Assembly (NCBI GenBank): GCA_013003075.1
Contig: JABDLJ010000018.1
Location: forward strand, 1 to 64,000
Origin: Paracoccaceae bacterium
GTDB lineage: Bacteria; Pseudomonadota; Alphaproteobacteria; Rhodobacterales; Rhodobacteraceae
DNA: 64,000 bases
Direction of reading: 5' to 3'
Part shown: piece after piece, positions 49,682 through 59,072 of the stretch
Position numbering within the stretch: position 1 is the first letter of the stretch
How the letters are laid out: each line of letters opens with the position of its first letter
Translations under genes and position numbers: made by a program
Notes under the pieces: generated by a model
What the model saw: the letters and a program-made list of their open reading frames with translations, nothing else
Database searches by the model: none
What the model was told of the DNA's origin: nothing

Positions 49682-50893
49682 TTAGGAAGGTCTGGGCACC
49701 TTTCGCGGGCCAAGAAAGATCGCGCCGCACACCACCATCAGCGCCATCGACACCACGAAGGGCGCGCCGGGCATGAAAAGGGGCGCGCTCTCGCGGGTGA
49801 AGGCGGAAAAGACGCTGGTCATCACCAGCGGGGAGATGATCATCGCCAGCGCGCCTGCGCTGGTCAGAACGCCCTGCAACTCGCCTTGCGCATCGTCGGG
49901 GACGGTGCGCGACATGATGCCCTGCAGCGCCGGCGTGACGACCGCCCCAAGCGCCGTCAGCGGGGTCAGGATCAGCGCCAGCGGGCCGCTCGTCACCAGC
50001 GCCATCGCCAGAAAGGCGCAGAAGTTGAAGCCAAGGCCCCAGGTCACGGTGCCGCGCTCGCCGAGGAACTTCAGGACATGCCGGATCAGCGCGCCTTGCA
50101 CGATCGCGATCGCGACCCCGAACGAGGCAAGCGACAGCCCGATCATTCCCGGACCCCAGCCAAAGCGCGCCTGGCCGAAATAGGCCCAAATCGCCGGATA
50201 GACGATGAAGGCGACCTGGTAGAAGAAGAACACCAGCACCAGCCGAAAGGCGCCGGGCAGGGCGCTGACGCTGGCAAAGGCGCCGAGCGGATTGGCCCGC
50301 GCCCAGGAAAACGGACGGCGGATGCGGTCGGTCACCGTCTCGGGAAGGATGAAGTAGCCGAAGACCAGGTTCGCCGCGGATAGTGCGGCGGCAGCGAAGA
50401 ACGGCGCACGGGTGCCGAACTCGGCCAGCGCGCCGCCGACCATCGGCCCCAGCACGAAGCCCACGCCGAAGGCGGCGCCGGCCAGACCAAAGCGCGCGGC
50501 CTTCTCTTCGGGGGTCGAGATATCGGCGATGAAGGCGTTGGCCGTCGAGGGTGTGCTTGCGGTGATCCCGCCGACGATGCGGCCTGCCAGCAAAAGCCAG
50601 ATCGAGCCGGCCACAGCCATCACCAGATAATCCAGCGCCATGAACAGCAGCGAGATCAGCAGGACCGGCCGCCGGCCGAAGCGGTCGCTGAGGCTGCCGA
50701 TCAGCGGCGAGAGGCCGAATTGCATCACCGCAAACGCGGTCGTCAGGATGCCGCCCCAAAGCGCGGCGTCGGCCAGCGAGCCGCCGTCTACCTCCTGGAT
50801 GAGGTCCGGCATCACCGGCAGGATCAGCCCGATCCCCATCGCGTCGAGGCAGAGCGTGATCAGGATGAAGACAAGGGGCAGGCGCTGGGTCAA
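49682..50893 (-). CDS. MFS transporter (TetA/TCR-like)
   Basis: A 403-residue inner-membrane carrier with about 12 hydrophobic segments. The first segment LVFILITLCLDAMGIGLILP and motif A GSLSDRFGRRPVLL match the tetracycline-exporter branch of the major facilitator superfamily. Many chromosomal members export unrelated compounds, so the name does not predict drug resistance. No TetR-type regulator is adjacent. Confidence 0.88.
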   Translation of the reverse strand: MTQRLPLVFILITLCLDAMGIGLILPVMPDLIQEVDGGSLADAALWGGILTTAFAVMQFGLSPLIGSLSDRFGRRPVLLISLLFMALDYLVMAVAGSIWLLLAGRIVGGITASTPSTANAFIADISTPEEKAARFGLAGAAFGVGFVLGPMVGGALAEFGTRAPFFAAAALSAANLVFGYFILPETVTDRIRRPFSWARANPLGAFASVSALPGAFRLVLVFFFYQVAFIVYPAIWAYFGQARFGWGPGMIGLSLASFGVAIAIVQGALIRHVLKFLGERGTVTWGLGFNFCAFLAMALVTSGPLALILTPLTALGAVVTPALQGIMSRTVPDDAQGELQGVLTSAGALAMIISPLVMTSVFSAFTRESAPLFMPGAPFVVSMALMVVCGAIFLGPRKVPRPS

Positions 50894-51000
50894 AGAGAAA
50901 ACGGCTCACGGGCTAGGGGATGGCCGACCCTAGGCGGCGCAGCTTGCCTCAGACAAGACGCAAAATGCACTGCGCGGCCGGCGGGCGGTGCCCACGCGGC

Positions 51001-52320
51001 TCAAATCGCCTTCGCGGCGGCGGCGAAGGCGCGGGCCTCGGCGGGGGCCTGTCCCAGCTGGCGGGCCGGATCGAAGATCTCTGCCAGATCGTGCCCAGAG
51101 GCTTTCTCGGCCAGCTCTCGCAGCGGCGCGCCGGTGGCTTTGGCCTGCGATATCAGGGATTTGACCAGCGCCTGCGCCTCGGGGCGGGGCATGTCGCGCG
51201 CCAGCGCGAAGCTTAGCGCTTCGGCATGGGCGAGGCCCAGCGCGCCGAAGTTCCGCGCCATCGCGTCGGGGTCGGGGGTGATCCCTGCGGCAAGCGTTTC
51301 GCCATGGGCCATGGCCCGGCCGGCCAGGCAGCACATCTGCGGCAGGCTCAGCCATTCGGTGAACCACGCTGCCCCGTCGCGCTGGGCGCCGTGCACGCCC
51401 GCGCCCGCCACCGCGGAATTGAGCGCCGCCATTTGGGCGGCGATCGCGACCAGCACGGACGGGCCGACGGGGTTCGATTTCTGCGGCATCGTGGACGAAG
51501 CGCCGCCCGCCAGCGTAACCTCGTCGATGCCCGACTGAGCCAATGCGATCACATCCTGGCCCATCTTGCCAAGGCTCGCCGAAACACCGCAAAGCCAGCC
51601 CGCCAGATCGGCGATCCGGTCGCGCGTGCTGTGCCAGCTTGCGCCGGGATCGCCAAGGCCCAGCCCGCTTGCGAGGCGTGCGCGCACGCGCGGGCCGGCC
51701 TCGCCCATTACCGACAGGGTGCCGGCAGCCCCCGACAGGCTGACGCAAAGCCCGGCCTCGCGCAGCCCCGCCAGCTTTTCGCGATGGCGCAAGAGCGGCG
51801 CGCCCCAGCCTGCAACCACGGCGCCAAAGCTGGTGGGCGTTGCGATCTGCCCATAGGTGCGGGCAGGCATCGCCAAATCGGCATGAGCCTCTGCCAGCGT
51901 GCCAAGCTGCGTGATGGTGCCATCCAGCCGCACGCCCAGGATCGCCAGCGTCTGGCGCAAGCGCAGCATCAGCGCGGTGTCCATGATGTCCTGGCTCGTC
52001 GCGCCCCAGTGCAGGTACTGGCTGTGCTCGGGCGCCTGCATCTCGGCGCGGAACTGCGCCACAAGCGCCGGGATCGGCACGCCATTTTCGGCCGTCAGGG
52101 GCGCAAGCGCGCCGGGGTCGATCTGGATCTCCATCCCAGCGCGGTGGATCGCCTCGGCGCCTGCCTGAGGGATCAGTCCTTCCTCGGCCTGCGCCTTGGC
52201 CAGCGCGCCCAGCACCAGCATCAGCGCCCGGACCTCGGCGGTATCGGTGAAAAGCGCAGCGACATCGGGGTCACCGAAGACGCCCCTGTATATCACGCTG
52301 TCGGCTGGAGAGGCGGGCAC
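51001..52320 (-). CDS. pcaB: 3-carboxy-cis,cis-muconate cycloisomerase
   Basis: A 439-residue enzyme of the fumarase/aspartase superfamily, which lactonises 3-carboxymuconate in the protocatechuate branch of the beta-ketoadipate pathway. The superfamily signature SSTMPQKSNPVGP is present, and the start PASPADSVIYRGVFGDPDVAALF is typical of PcaB. Last gene of the pob-pca run; five bases separate it from pcaG. Confidence 0.93.
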   Translation of the reverse strand: MPASPADSVIYRGVFGDPDVAALFTDTAEVRALMLVLGALAKAQAEEGLIPQAGAEAIHRAGMEIQIDPGALAPLTAENGVPIPALVAQFRAEMQAPEHSQYLHWGATSQDIMDTALMLRLRQTLAILGVRLDGTITQLGTLAEAHADLAMPARTYGQIATPTSFGAVVAGWGAPLLRHREKLAGLREAGLCVSLSGAAGTLSVMGEAGPRVRARLASGLGLGDPGASWHSTRDRIADLAGWLCGVSASLGKMGQDVIALAQSGIDEVTLAGGASSTMPQKSNPVGPSVLVAIAAQMAALNSAVAGAGVHGAQRDGAAWFTEWLSLPQMCCLAGRAMAHGETLAAGITPDPDAMARNFGALGLAHAEALSFALARDMPRPEAQALVKSLISQAKATGAPLRELAEKASGHDLAEIFDPARQLGQAPAEARAFAAAAKAI

Positions 52321-52325
52321 GGGCG

Positions 52326-52895
52326 CTACAGATCCAGAAAGACGGTCTCGCCGTCGCCGCGCAGCCGGATGTCGAAGCGATAGGCGCCGGGGCCGGCGTT
52401 CCTTGCGATCAGCGTTCCGGCGCGCTGCGGCGGGTCGATCCGCGACAACAGCGGGTCGCTGCCGTTAACCTCGTCCTCGAAATAGATCCGCGTCTGAAGC
52501 CCGATATTGATCCCGCGCGCTACGATCCAGACCGAGATATGCGGAGCGCCGCCGCCCGTCGCGCCGGGCTTGATGGTCTTCAGCGTGAACGCCCCGCTAT
52601 CTGCATCGCAGGCCATCCGGGCAAAGCCGCTGACCGCCGGATCGGCGCCGGGCTCTCCGGGGAAAAGGCCGGCCGCATCCGCCTGCCAGGTTTCGATCAT
52701 CGCATCCCGCATAAGGCCGCCCATGCCGTCGATGATGGTGCCGGTGATAGTGATCTCGGCGCCCTTCGCGCCGGTCGCGATCGGGCTGGCCCCGACCTGC
52801 GCGTCATAGAACCGCGCAAGCCCTGCATGTTCCGGCAGGCAGCCGATATGGACATAGGGCCCGGCGGTTTGCGACGGCGTTTCGCGCATGGTCAT
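52326..52895 (-). CDS. pcaG: Protocatechuate 3,4-dioxygenase subunit alpha
   Basis: A 189-residue subunit of the intradiol dioxygenase that opens protocatechuate to 3-carboxymuconate. It has the family start TPSQTAGPYVHIG and the shared beta-sandwich segments DAMIETWQADAAG and GGGAPHISVWIVARGI. The alpha chain lacks the iron ligands, as expected. It follows pcaH by one base and works as a dimer with it. Confidence 0.93.
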   Translation of the reverse strand: MTMRETPSQTAGPYVHIGCLPEHAGLARFYDAQVGASPIATGAKGAEITITGTIIDGMGGLMRDAMIETWQADAAGLFPGEPGADPAVSGFARMACDADSGAFTLKTIKPGATGGGAPHISVWIVARGINIGLQTRIYFEDEVNGSDPLLSRIDPPQRAGTLIARNAGPGAYRFDIRLRGDGETVFLDL

Positions 52896-52896
52896 G

Positions 52897-53637
52897 TTAC
52901 ATCCCCTCTGGTTTGTTTTCGAACATCGTCTGGCGGTGGCCGCGCAGCACGATGTCGAAACGGTAGGCCAGGTAATCCATTGGCCGCGCCGCGCTCATCT
53001 CAAGCGAGGCGACCAGGCGGTCAAGCTGGCTGCGGTCCTTGACGGTCGCCGCGATCGGGCAAAGATCGATCAAGGGATCGCCCTGGAAATACATCTGGCT
53101 GATCAGCCGCTGGCCGAAACCAGACCCGAACAGCGAGAAGTGGATATGCATCGGCCGCCAATCGTTGCCCCGGTTCGGCCAGGGGTAGGCGCCGGGGCGA
53201 ATGGTCATGAACTCATAGCGACCCTCGGCGTCGGTCAGGGTGCGCCCGCAGCCGCCGAAATTGGGGTCAAGCGGGGCGAAATAGCCATCCTTGACGTGCC
53301 GATAGCGGCCACCCGCATTGGCCTGCCAGATCTCGACCAGCGTATGCGGCACCGGACGCGCGTTTTCATCCAGCACACGGCCAAAGACCCGGATGCGCTC
53401 TCCGATGGCCAGCCCGTCGCCGGGATAGTTCTCGATCAGGTTGTTGTCGCGCGGCCCGATCATCGAATGGCCGAAGCGCGGCCCGGTCTCTTCGCTGGCC
53501 GTGCTCTCCATCGACAAGAGCGGCCAGTCCGGCGACCGGCCGACCGAGGTCTTGTAGTCCACATCGCGCGCCACGGGATGCGCGGCGCGGTCGCGGGGGA
53601 TCAGCCTGCCGCGTGGCAAATCACCGGTGTCAGTCAT
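52897..53637 (-). CDS. pcaH: Protocatechuate 3,4-dioxygenase subunit beta
   Basis: A 246-residue iron-binding subunit. The four expected ligands are visible: Tyr112 (GGRYRH), Tyr151 (GAYPWPN), His164 and His166 (RPMHIHFSLFG), at a constant offset from the Pseudomonas enzyme. The start ATG 53637 gives the normal N-terminus; a longer open frame upstream lies in pcaC. It overlaps pcaC by eight bases. Confidence 0.95.
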   Translation of the reverse strand: MTDTGDLPRGRLIPRDRAAHPVARDVDYKTSVGRSPDWPLLSMESTASEETGPRFGHSMIGPRDNNLIENYPGDGLAIGERIRVFGRVLDENARPVPHTLVEIWQANAGGRYRHVKDGYFAPLDPNFGGCGRTLTDAEGRYEFMTIRPGAYPWPNRGNDWRPMHIHFSLFGSGFGQRLISQMYFQGDPLIDLCPIAATVKDRSQLDRLVASLEMSAARPMDYLAYRFDIVLRGHRQTMFENKPEGM

Positions 53638-54013
53638 CTTCGGCCTCCATCTGCGCATAGGTTTCAAGCGCCAGCTTCAGCGCGTGGTTGGCGCGCGGCA
53701 CCCCGGCGTAGATCGCGACGTGCTGAAACGCCTCGCGCACATCCGACTTGCTGGCCCCGGTGCGCGCGGTGGCGCGAATATGCATCGGGATCTCGTCGAA
53801 ATTGCCGAGCGCGGCCAGAAGCGCCAGCGTCAACATAGAGCGCTCGCGCTGGCTGATCGCATCCGACGCCCAGACATTTCCCCATGCGGCTTCCGTGATA
53901 AGGGTCTGAAAGGGTTCGGTAAAATCTGACTTCGTGCGCTCTGCGCGATCCACATGAGCGTCGCCCAGAACCGCGCGGCGGGTTTTCATGCCGCGTTCGA
54001 ACCGATCAGACAT
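53630..54013 (-). CDS. pcaC: 4-carboxymuconolactone decarboxylase
   Basis: A 127-residue AhpD-like enzyme that decarboxylates 4-carboxymuconolactone to 3-oxoadipate enol-lactone. The family features TEAAWGNVWASD, HIRATARTGASKSDVREAF and HVAIYAGVPRANHAL are present. It is the stand-alone form, not fused to PcaD. It overlaps both neighbours by eight bases. Confidence 0.94.
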   Translation of the reverse strand: MSDRFERGMKTRRAVLGDAHVDRAERTKSDFTEPFQTLITEAAWGNVWASDAISQRERSMLTLALLAALGNFDEIPMHIRATARTGASKSDVREAFQHVAIYAGVPRANHALKLALETYAQMEAEDD

Positions 54014-54794
54014 GGCCGATCTCCCTGAAAAATGTCGTCAGCGTCTCGGCGTATTCCTCGGGCTTTTCCACGCAAGGCAGGTGCCCGGCGCCGCGCACCA
54101 GATGAAAACGCGAGCCCTTGATCAGATCGGCGGTCTCGCGCACCAGATCGGGCGGGGTCGAGCCGTCCTCGCTGCCGGCGATCGCCAGCGCCGGCAGGCT
54201 GAGATCGCTGGTCGGGGTGTAGAAATCGGTATGCGAGATCGCCGCCGCGCAACCGATGTAACCCTCGGCCGGTTGCCGCACCAGCATGTTGCGCCAGAGC
54301 GTGACCTGCGATGTTGCGCGAAACGCCCTGGAAAACCAGCGCTCCAGAACCGCGTCCGCCAGCGCCTCGATGCCGCCGGCGCGCACCGCCGCGATCCGCT
54401 CGTCCCACATGGCCCGCGTGCCGATCTTGGCAGCGGTGTTCGAGATGACCATCCCTCGCACCAGATCGAGCCGCTTGACCGCAAGCCCCTGCGCGATCAT
54501 CCCGCCGATCGACAGGCCCACCACGACCGCCTCGGCAATATCGAGATGCTCCACCAGCCGCTCGGCGTCGGTGATCAGCGCGCCCATCGAATAGGGCGCC
54601 TCGGGGCAGTCCGACAGTCCATGCCCGCGCAAGTCATAGCGTATCAGGCGCAAGCCTTCCGGCAGATGGGGCAGGACCGGATCCCACAGCCGCAAGTCGG
54701 TGCCGAGCGAGTTGATGAAGACCACCGGCGGGCCCGCCGGATCGCCGTCCTCGCGGTAGTGCAGCTTTACTGATCCCAGGTCGGCGATCTTCAA
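54006..54794 (-). CDS. pcaD: 3-oxoadipate enol-lactonase
   Basis: A 262-residue alpha/beta hydrolase that opens the enol-lactone to 3-oxoadipate. The nucleophile Ser95 lies in VVGLSIGGMIAQ, the oxyanion region is INSLGTDLRLWD, and the C-terminal GAGHLPCVEKPEEYAE supplies the His. It lies between pobA and pcaC with short overlaps (four and eight bases). Confidence 0.93.
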   Translation of the reverse strand: MKIADLGSVKLHYREDGDPAGPPVVFINSLGTDLRLWDPVLPHLPEGLRLIRYDLRGHGLSDCPEAPYSMGALITDAERLVEHLDIAEAVVVGLSIGGMIAQGLAVKRLDLVRGMVISNTAAKIGTRAMWDERIAAVRAGGIEALADAVLERWFSRAFRATSQVTLWRNMLVRQPAEGYIGCAAAISHTDFYTPTSDLSLPALAIAGSEDGSTPPDLVRETADLIKGSRFHLVRGAGHLPCVEKPEEYAETLTTFFREIGHV

Positions 54795-55969
54795 TAGGGC
54801 AACCCCACATATTGCTCGGCCATCGCGGTTTGCGCGGCCTTTGAGTGTTCAAGATACGCCAATTCGGCCTCTTGTATATGCTGATCGAAATCGGTCTGGT
54901 CCGGAAACCGGTGCATGGTCGTGGTGAACCACCACGAAAACCGGGTGGCCTTCCAAACCCGCGCCAGGGCCGTCTCGGCATAGGTCTCGATCCCGTGCGC
55001 GTCGCCGTCATAGCGCTCGGCCAGCGCCCGGTGCAGATAGTATACATCGCTGATCGCCAAATTCAGCCCCTTCGCCCCGGTCGGCGGCACGATATGCGCG
55101 GCATCGCCCACCAGGAACAGCCGCCCCCATCGCATCGGCTCGGCGACATAAGAGCGCAAGGGCGCCATCGATTTCTCGATCGAGGGCCCGGTCACCAACG
55201 CCTCGGCCACGTCCGCCGGGATGCGGCGGCGCAGCTCGTCCCAGAACGCATCGTCGCTCCAGCGCTCCGGTGGATGGTCCAGCGGCGTCTGGATGTAGTA
55301 GCGGCTGAGATTTTCGTTGCGCATCGAGCACAGCGCGAAGCCGCGCGCATGGTTGGCGTAGATCAGCTCGTCCGAGGCCGGCGGCGTCTGAGACAGGATC
55401 CCAAGCCAGCCAAATGGGTAGACCCGTTCATGCTCTTTGAGAACGCGCGCCGGGATGGACCTGCGCGAGACGCCGTGAAAACCGTCGCAGCCGGCGACGA
55501 AATCGCAGTCGATCCGGTACTCGGTGCCGCCTTTCAGATAGGTGACGTAGGGCGCCTCGGTTTGCAGATCATGCAAGGTCGCGCCCTCTGCCTCTTCGAT
55601 GATCACGCCGCCCGCGTCATCGCGTGCGGCATACAGATCCTGCGTCACCTCCGTCTGACCGTAGACAGTGATGCTCTTGCCGGTAAGCTTCTGAAAATCA
55701 ATCCGAAAGCCGCGGTTCTGCGCGGAAAGATATGTGCCCCTATGCAAAAAGCTTTCCGTCTCAAGCCGCGCCCCAAGTCCGGCTTCTTTCAAAAGCGCGA
55801 CGCTGCCTGCCTCCAGCACGCCGGCGCGGATACGCCCCAGGACATAGGCGCGGGAATGACGCTCCAGCACGATGCTATCAATGCCGGAGCGGTCCAGAAG
55901 ATGCGAAAGCAAGAGCCCCGACGGCCCGCCGCCGATGATGCAAACTTGGGTGCGCCTAGTCCCGGTCAT
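54791..55969 (-). CDS. pobA: 4-hydroxybenzoate 3-monooxygenase
   Basis: A 392-residue flavoprotein hydroxylase that converts 4-hydroxybenzoate to protocatechuate with NADPH and oxygen. The FAD motif CIIGGGPSGLLLSHLL (10-25), the loop GRIRAGVLE, the GCDGFHGVSRR motif and the second FAD motif GDAAHIVPPTGAKGLNLA identify it. First gene of the run pobA-pcaD-pcaC-pcaH-pcaG-pcaB, so the cell can go from 4-hydroxybenzoate to 3-oxoadipate. pcaIJ and pcaF, and any regulator, are not in the window. Confidence 0.95.
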   Translation of the reverse strand: MTGTRRTQVCIIGGGPSGLLLSHLLDRSGIDSIVLERHSRAYVLGRIRAGVLEAGSVALLKEAGLGARLETESFLHRGTYLSAQNRGFRIDFQKLTGKSITVYGQTEVTQDLYAARDDAGGVIIEEAEGATLHDLQTEAPYVTYLKGGTEYRIDCDFVAGCDGFHGVSRRSIPARVLKEHERVYPFGWLGILSQTPPASDELIYANHARGFALCSMRNENLSRYYIQTPLDHPPERWSDDAFWDELRRRIPADVAEALVTGPSIEKSMAPLRSYVAEPMRWGRLFLVGDAAHIVPPTGAKGLNLAISDVYYLHRALAERYDGDAHGIETYAETALARVWKATRFSWWFTTTMHRFPDQTDFDQHIQEAELAYLEHSKAAQTAMAEQYVGLPY

Positions 55970-55983
55970 TCGGCCTCATCGCG

Positions 55984-56010
55984 TATTTAGTTGTCTGCGT
56001 CAATCAAATA
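55984..56010 (-). promoter_or_regulatory. Imperfect palindrome just upstream of pobA
   Basis: TATTTAGTTG and CAATCAAATA form an imperfect 10-7-10 inverted repeat (eight of ten pairs), AT-rich against the background and only 15 bases before the pobA start. It could be the operator for a PobR/PcaR-type (IclR) or LysR-type regulator encoded elsewhere. Confidence 0.35.
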
Positions 56011-56051
56011 TGCGCCGCCGCGCATCGCCCCGGACTGGCCCTTCGGGCCCG

Positions 56052-57254
56052 TCAGCGGTCTTTGCCGCGCAGCTTCATATGGGCCATGATCTGCCCGTGA
56101 TCGGAGGCCAGCTTGTTGTAGGGCGCTTCTGGATGCGAGCCGTCGGTCAGGTGGTCGTTGAAGACGCTGAAATACTCCATCTCGCCGATCCGCCGCTCGT
56201 AGTCGGGGTGGAAGTGGCGCGAGAAATAGATCTGGTCGATGCTCTCGAACACCCCGCCAAAGGCCGATGTGAACACCATGTCGCGCAGCGAGCGCCGCAC
56301 GAAGAGCTTTTCGGCCGAGTGCAGGCGCACCCGCTCGACATCCTCGGTGATCCGAAGGTTTTCGTCCTTTGAGTATCGATGATCGGACTTGGTGGCGTCA
56401 TGGCGGCGCATCCAGGAATAGTTCCGGAACGGGATCTCGCCCGAGATGATCTCGGACGAGACCGCATGCTCGCCGTCATTGAAATCGCCCAGCACCATGA
56501 CCGGATGGCCGAGGTCAAGCTCCTTTAGGATCTCGCGGCGCAGCACCCAGGCCTCTGCCATCCGGCGCAGCGCGGCACGCAGCGATCCCAGCGCGCGGCC
56601 GGCAGGCCGATAGGCCAGAAGGTTGGCCTCGGGCGCAAAGGGCGCGCCTTCCGGGCGCAGGTATTCGCCCAGCTTCGATTTCAGGTGGCAGTTGAAGACG
56701 GTCACCACCGCGCCGCCGACCGGCACCCGCACCTTCAGGATCGGCCGCGACAGCCGGTGTAGCGTGAAATGGCCCGCGCTGGCGCCGCCGCCCAGCACGT
56801 CCATCGGAATCTGGAGCGGCGGCATCTGTTCCTGGATGATCTCGGGCGCGCCCACAAAGCCCAGCCGCGACAGGACCGCAAGACCGGGGCGACGCTCTCC
56901 GGGCGGGCCGTCGTTGACGTTGGGCGCAAAGACCAGGCTGGCGTCGGTGTACGGCGTGTAGGCCAGCTTGCGGAATATCGCCTTGCGCGCATAACGCTTG
57001 GAGCTGTCGGGCAGGGCAGCTTCGTTCGATGTGACGCCCCGCACATCGGCCTCGGCGATCACCCGCGCCAGCGCCTCTTCCTCGAAGATTTCCTGAAAGC
57101 CCACGATATCGGCGTCCATCGTCAGGATCTGGTCGGCCAGCCAGTCTGCTTTCCAGGCGTGCTCTTCCTTGGTGTATTTCTCGAACCGGTAGTATTCCTG
57201 CTCGGGCCCGATCAGGTTCTTGACGTTGAAGCTTGCGATCGTGAAACGGGTCAT
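56052..57254 (-). CDS. Endonuclease/exonuclease/phosphatase-family protein
   Basis: A 400-residue DNase I-like fold protein. Motifs in order: FTIASFNVKNLIGPE with the Asn, DADIVGFQEIFEE with the Glu, FNCHLKSKLGEYL, VMVLGDFNDGEHAVSSE, and ASDHGQIMAHMKL with the final Asp-His. These are the metal and catalytic residues of the superfamily. The substrate (DNA, sphingomyelin-like lipid or phosphoester) cannot be told. It overlaps the threonine ammonia-lyase stop by four bases, so they share a transcript. Confidence 0.85.
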   Translation of the reverse strand: MTRFTIASFNVKNLIGPEQEYYRFEKYTKEEHAWKADWLADQILTMDADIVGFQEIFEEEALARVIAEADVRGVTSNEAALPDSSKRYARKAIFRKLAYTPYTDASLVFAPNVNDGPPGERRPGLAVLSRLGFVGAPEIIQEQMPPLQIPMDVLGGGASAGHFTLHRLSRPILKVRVPVGGAVVTVFNCHLKSKLGEYLRPEGAPFAPEANLLAYRPAGRALGSLRAALRRMAEAWVLRREILKELDLGHPVMVLGDFNDGEHAVSSEIISGEIPFRNYSWMRRHDATKSDHRYSKDENLRITEDVERVRLHSAEKLFVRRSLRDMVFTSAFGGVFESIDQIYFSRHFHPDYERRIGEMEYFSVFNDHLTDGSHPEAPYNKLASDHGQIMAHMKLRGKDR

Positions 57255-58222
57255 GCGCTGTCTCCATAGTCGGACAGCGCCCGCACCAGTACCGGCATGT
57301 CCACGTTGCCGCCCGAGATCATCACCACGGCCGCATCGCCCTTGATGTGATCGCCGTGAAAGAGCGCCGCGGCCAGCGCGATCGCGCCGCCGGGTTCGGT
57401 CACCAGTTTCAGCCGGTCCGCCGCCAGGGCCATCGCGCGCAGGCAGTCTTCTTCGGGCACCACGATCCCCGGCCCGCAAAGCCGCTTCAGGATCGGGAAG
57501 GTCAGAACGCCCGGCTGCGGCGTGATGATCGCATCGCACAGCGAGCCTGAAAGCCGCGTGTTGCGCTCGATCTTGCCCGAACGCAGCGACCGCGTGACAT
57601 CGTCGAATTCCTCGGGCTCCACCGGACGCGGCCGCAGACCCGGCGCGCGCGCTTCCAGCGCCAGCGCGATGCCCGAGGTCAGCCCGCCGCCGCCACAGCA
57701 GACAAGCACATCGCCCGCGGTCACGCCCAGTTCGGCGGCCTGTTCGGCGATTTCCAGCCCGACCGTGCCTTGACCGGCGATCACCTGGGGCTCGTCGAAC
57801 GGGCGCACCAGCGTCAGGTCGCGCTCTTGCGACAGCGCCTTGCCGATCTTCTCGCGATCTTCGGTTTCGCGGTCGTAAAGCACCACCTCGGCGCCCAGCG
57901 CGCGGGTGTTCTCGATTTTGACCTGCGGCGCGTCAGCGGGCATCACGATCACCGCCGGCCGGCCCAGTTCCTTGGCCGCCAGCGCCACGCCTTGCGCGTG
58001 ATTGCCCGAAGAATACGCCACCACGCCGCCCGGCCCCTCCAGCGCCGAGATCGCAGAGCGCGCGCCGCGATACTTGAAAGACCCCGTGTGTTGCAGGCAT
58101 TCGGGCTTTATCAGGATGCGCCGCCTGGCGATCTTGTCCAGAAAGGGCGAAGTCAGCATCGGAGTGCGCCGCGCATGGCCCTTCAGCCGCGCGGCGGCGG
58201 CCTCGATCATCTCGATGTTCAT
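57251..58222 (-). CDS. Threonine ammonia-lyase/serine-threonine dehydratase (PLP fold type II)
   Basis: A 323-residue PLP enzyme. The lysine motif is CLQHTGSFKYRGA, with YSSGNHAQGVALAA and CCGGGGLTSGIAL for phosphate binding. There is no C-terminal ACT regulatory domain, so it resembles the catabolic rather than the isoleucine-controlled form; a serine racemase or beta-hydroxyaspartate role is also possible. ATG 58222 gives the family start. Coupled to the endonuclease-like gene. Confidence 0.88.
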   Translation of the reverse strand: MNIEMIEAAAARLKGHARRTPMLTSPFLDKIARRRILIKPECLQHTGSFKYRGARSAISALEGPGGVVAYSSGNHAQGVALAAKELGRPAVIVMPADAPQVKIENTRALGAEVVLYDRETEDREKIGKALSQERDLTLVRPFDEPQVIAGQGTVGLEIAEQAAELGVTAGDVLVCCGGGGLTSGIALALEARAPGLRPRPVEPEEFDDVTRSLRSGKIERNTRLSGSLCDAIITPQPGVLTFPILKRLCGPGIVVPEEDCLRAMALAADRLKLVTEPGGAIALAAALFHGDHIKGDAAVVMISGGNVDMPVLVRALSDYGDSA

Positions 58223-58250
58223 GGCAGACGCTCCTGCTGGCGACCGATAT

Positions 58251-59072
58251 TCAAGGCAAACGCTCCAGCCATTGCCTGATCGCTTCAAGTGCCGCAGGCT
58301 CATCCAGAAACGGCGCATGGCCGCGGTCCGGAACATTGGCATAGATCATGTCCGGGCGGCGGCGCCGCATCTCGGCGGTGGTGGCTTCGGTCAGAAGGTT
58401 CGAGTTTGCGCCCCGGATCAGCGCCAGCGGCAGCCCCTCCAGCGCGTCAAAAAGCGGCCAGAGATCGGGGGCCGGTTGTGCGCCGGCCTCCAGCACCGCC
58501 TCGCGCAGCGCCGGATCGTAATTGACCACAAGGCCCCGGGGCGTTTCGAGATAGTTCTTGCGGACCTCCTCGGACCAGCGGCTTTCGGGGACACCGCAAA
58601 AGCCCTGCATCATCGCCGCGCGCATGCCCGCCGCTTCGGCGTAGGTCTTTTGCGGCGGGTTGCGGCCAAGATAGGTCTTGATCGCCTCGATGCCGCCAGG
58701 CGCCAGATCGGGCCCGATATCGTTGAGGCAGACGCCCAAAAGCCGGTCGTTCGTCGCGGCCGCAAGAACCATCGCGATAAGCCCGCCGCGCGAGGTGCCA
58801 AGGATCGCCGCAGCCGGCAGGCCGAGGTGATCGAGAAGCTCTGTCGCATCGCGCGCCTCGATGGGGACGGCGTAGGTGTCGTGCGGCGCGCGATCGGACT
58901 TGCCGCGCCCGCGATAGTCCATCGTGATCACCCGAAACCCGTCCAGCGCCGGGGCGACATAGTCGAAATCACGGCTGTTGCGCGTCAGGCCCGCAAGGCA
59001 CAGCACCGGGGTGCCGGCGCCCGCGTCGGTATAGTAAAGCTGCAGCCCGTCGGAGGTTTTGAAATACGCCAT
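58251..59072 (-). CDS. Alpha/beta-hydrolase-fold protein
   Basis: A 273-residue hydrolase. The nucleophile elbow is GTSRGGLIAM, the oxyanion region is LAGLTRNSRDFD, and the C-terminal DRGHAPFLDEP supplies the His; MDYRGRGKSDR is a typical strand-4 motif. ATG 59072 shares a base with the stop of the dehalogenase gene (TGATG), so they are co-translated. The substrate is unknown; ester or lactone hydrolysis is likely. Confidence 0.88.
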   Translation of the reverse strand: MAYFKTSDGLQLYYTDAGAGTPVLCLAGLTRNSRDFDYVAPALDGFRVITMDYRGRGKSDRAPHDTYAVPIEARDATELLDHLGLPAAAILGTSRGGLIAMVLAAATNDRLLGVCLNDIGPDLAPGGIEAIKTYLGRNPPQKTYAEAAGMRAAMMQGFCGVPESRWSEEVRKNYLETPRGLVVNYDPALREAVLEAGAQPAPDLWPLFDALEGLPLALIRGANSNLLTEATTAEMRRRRPDMIYANVPDRGHAPFLDEPAALEAIRQWLERLP

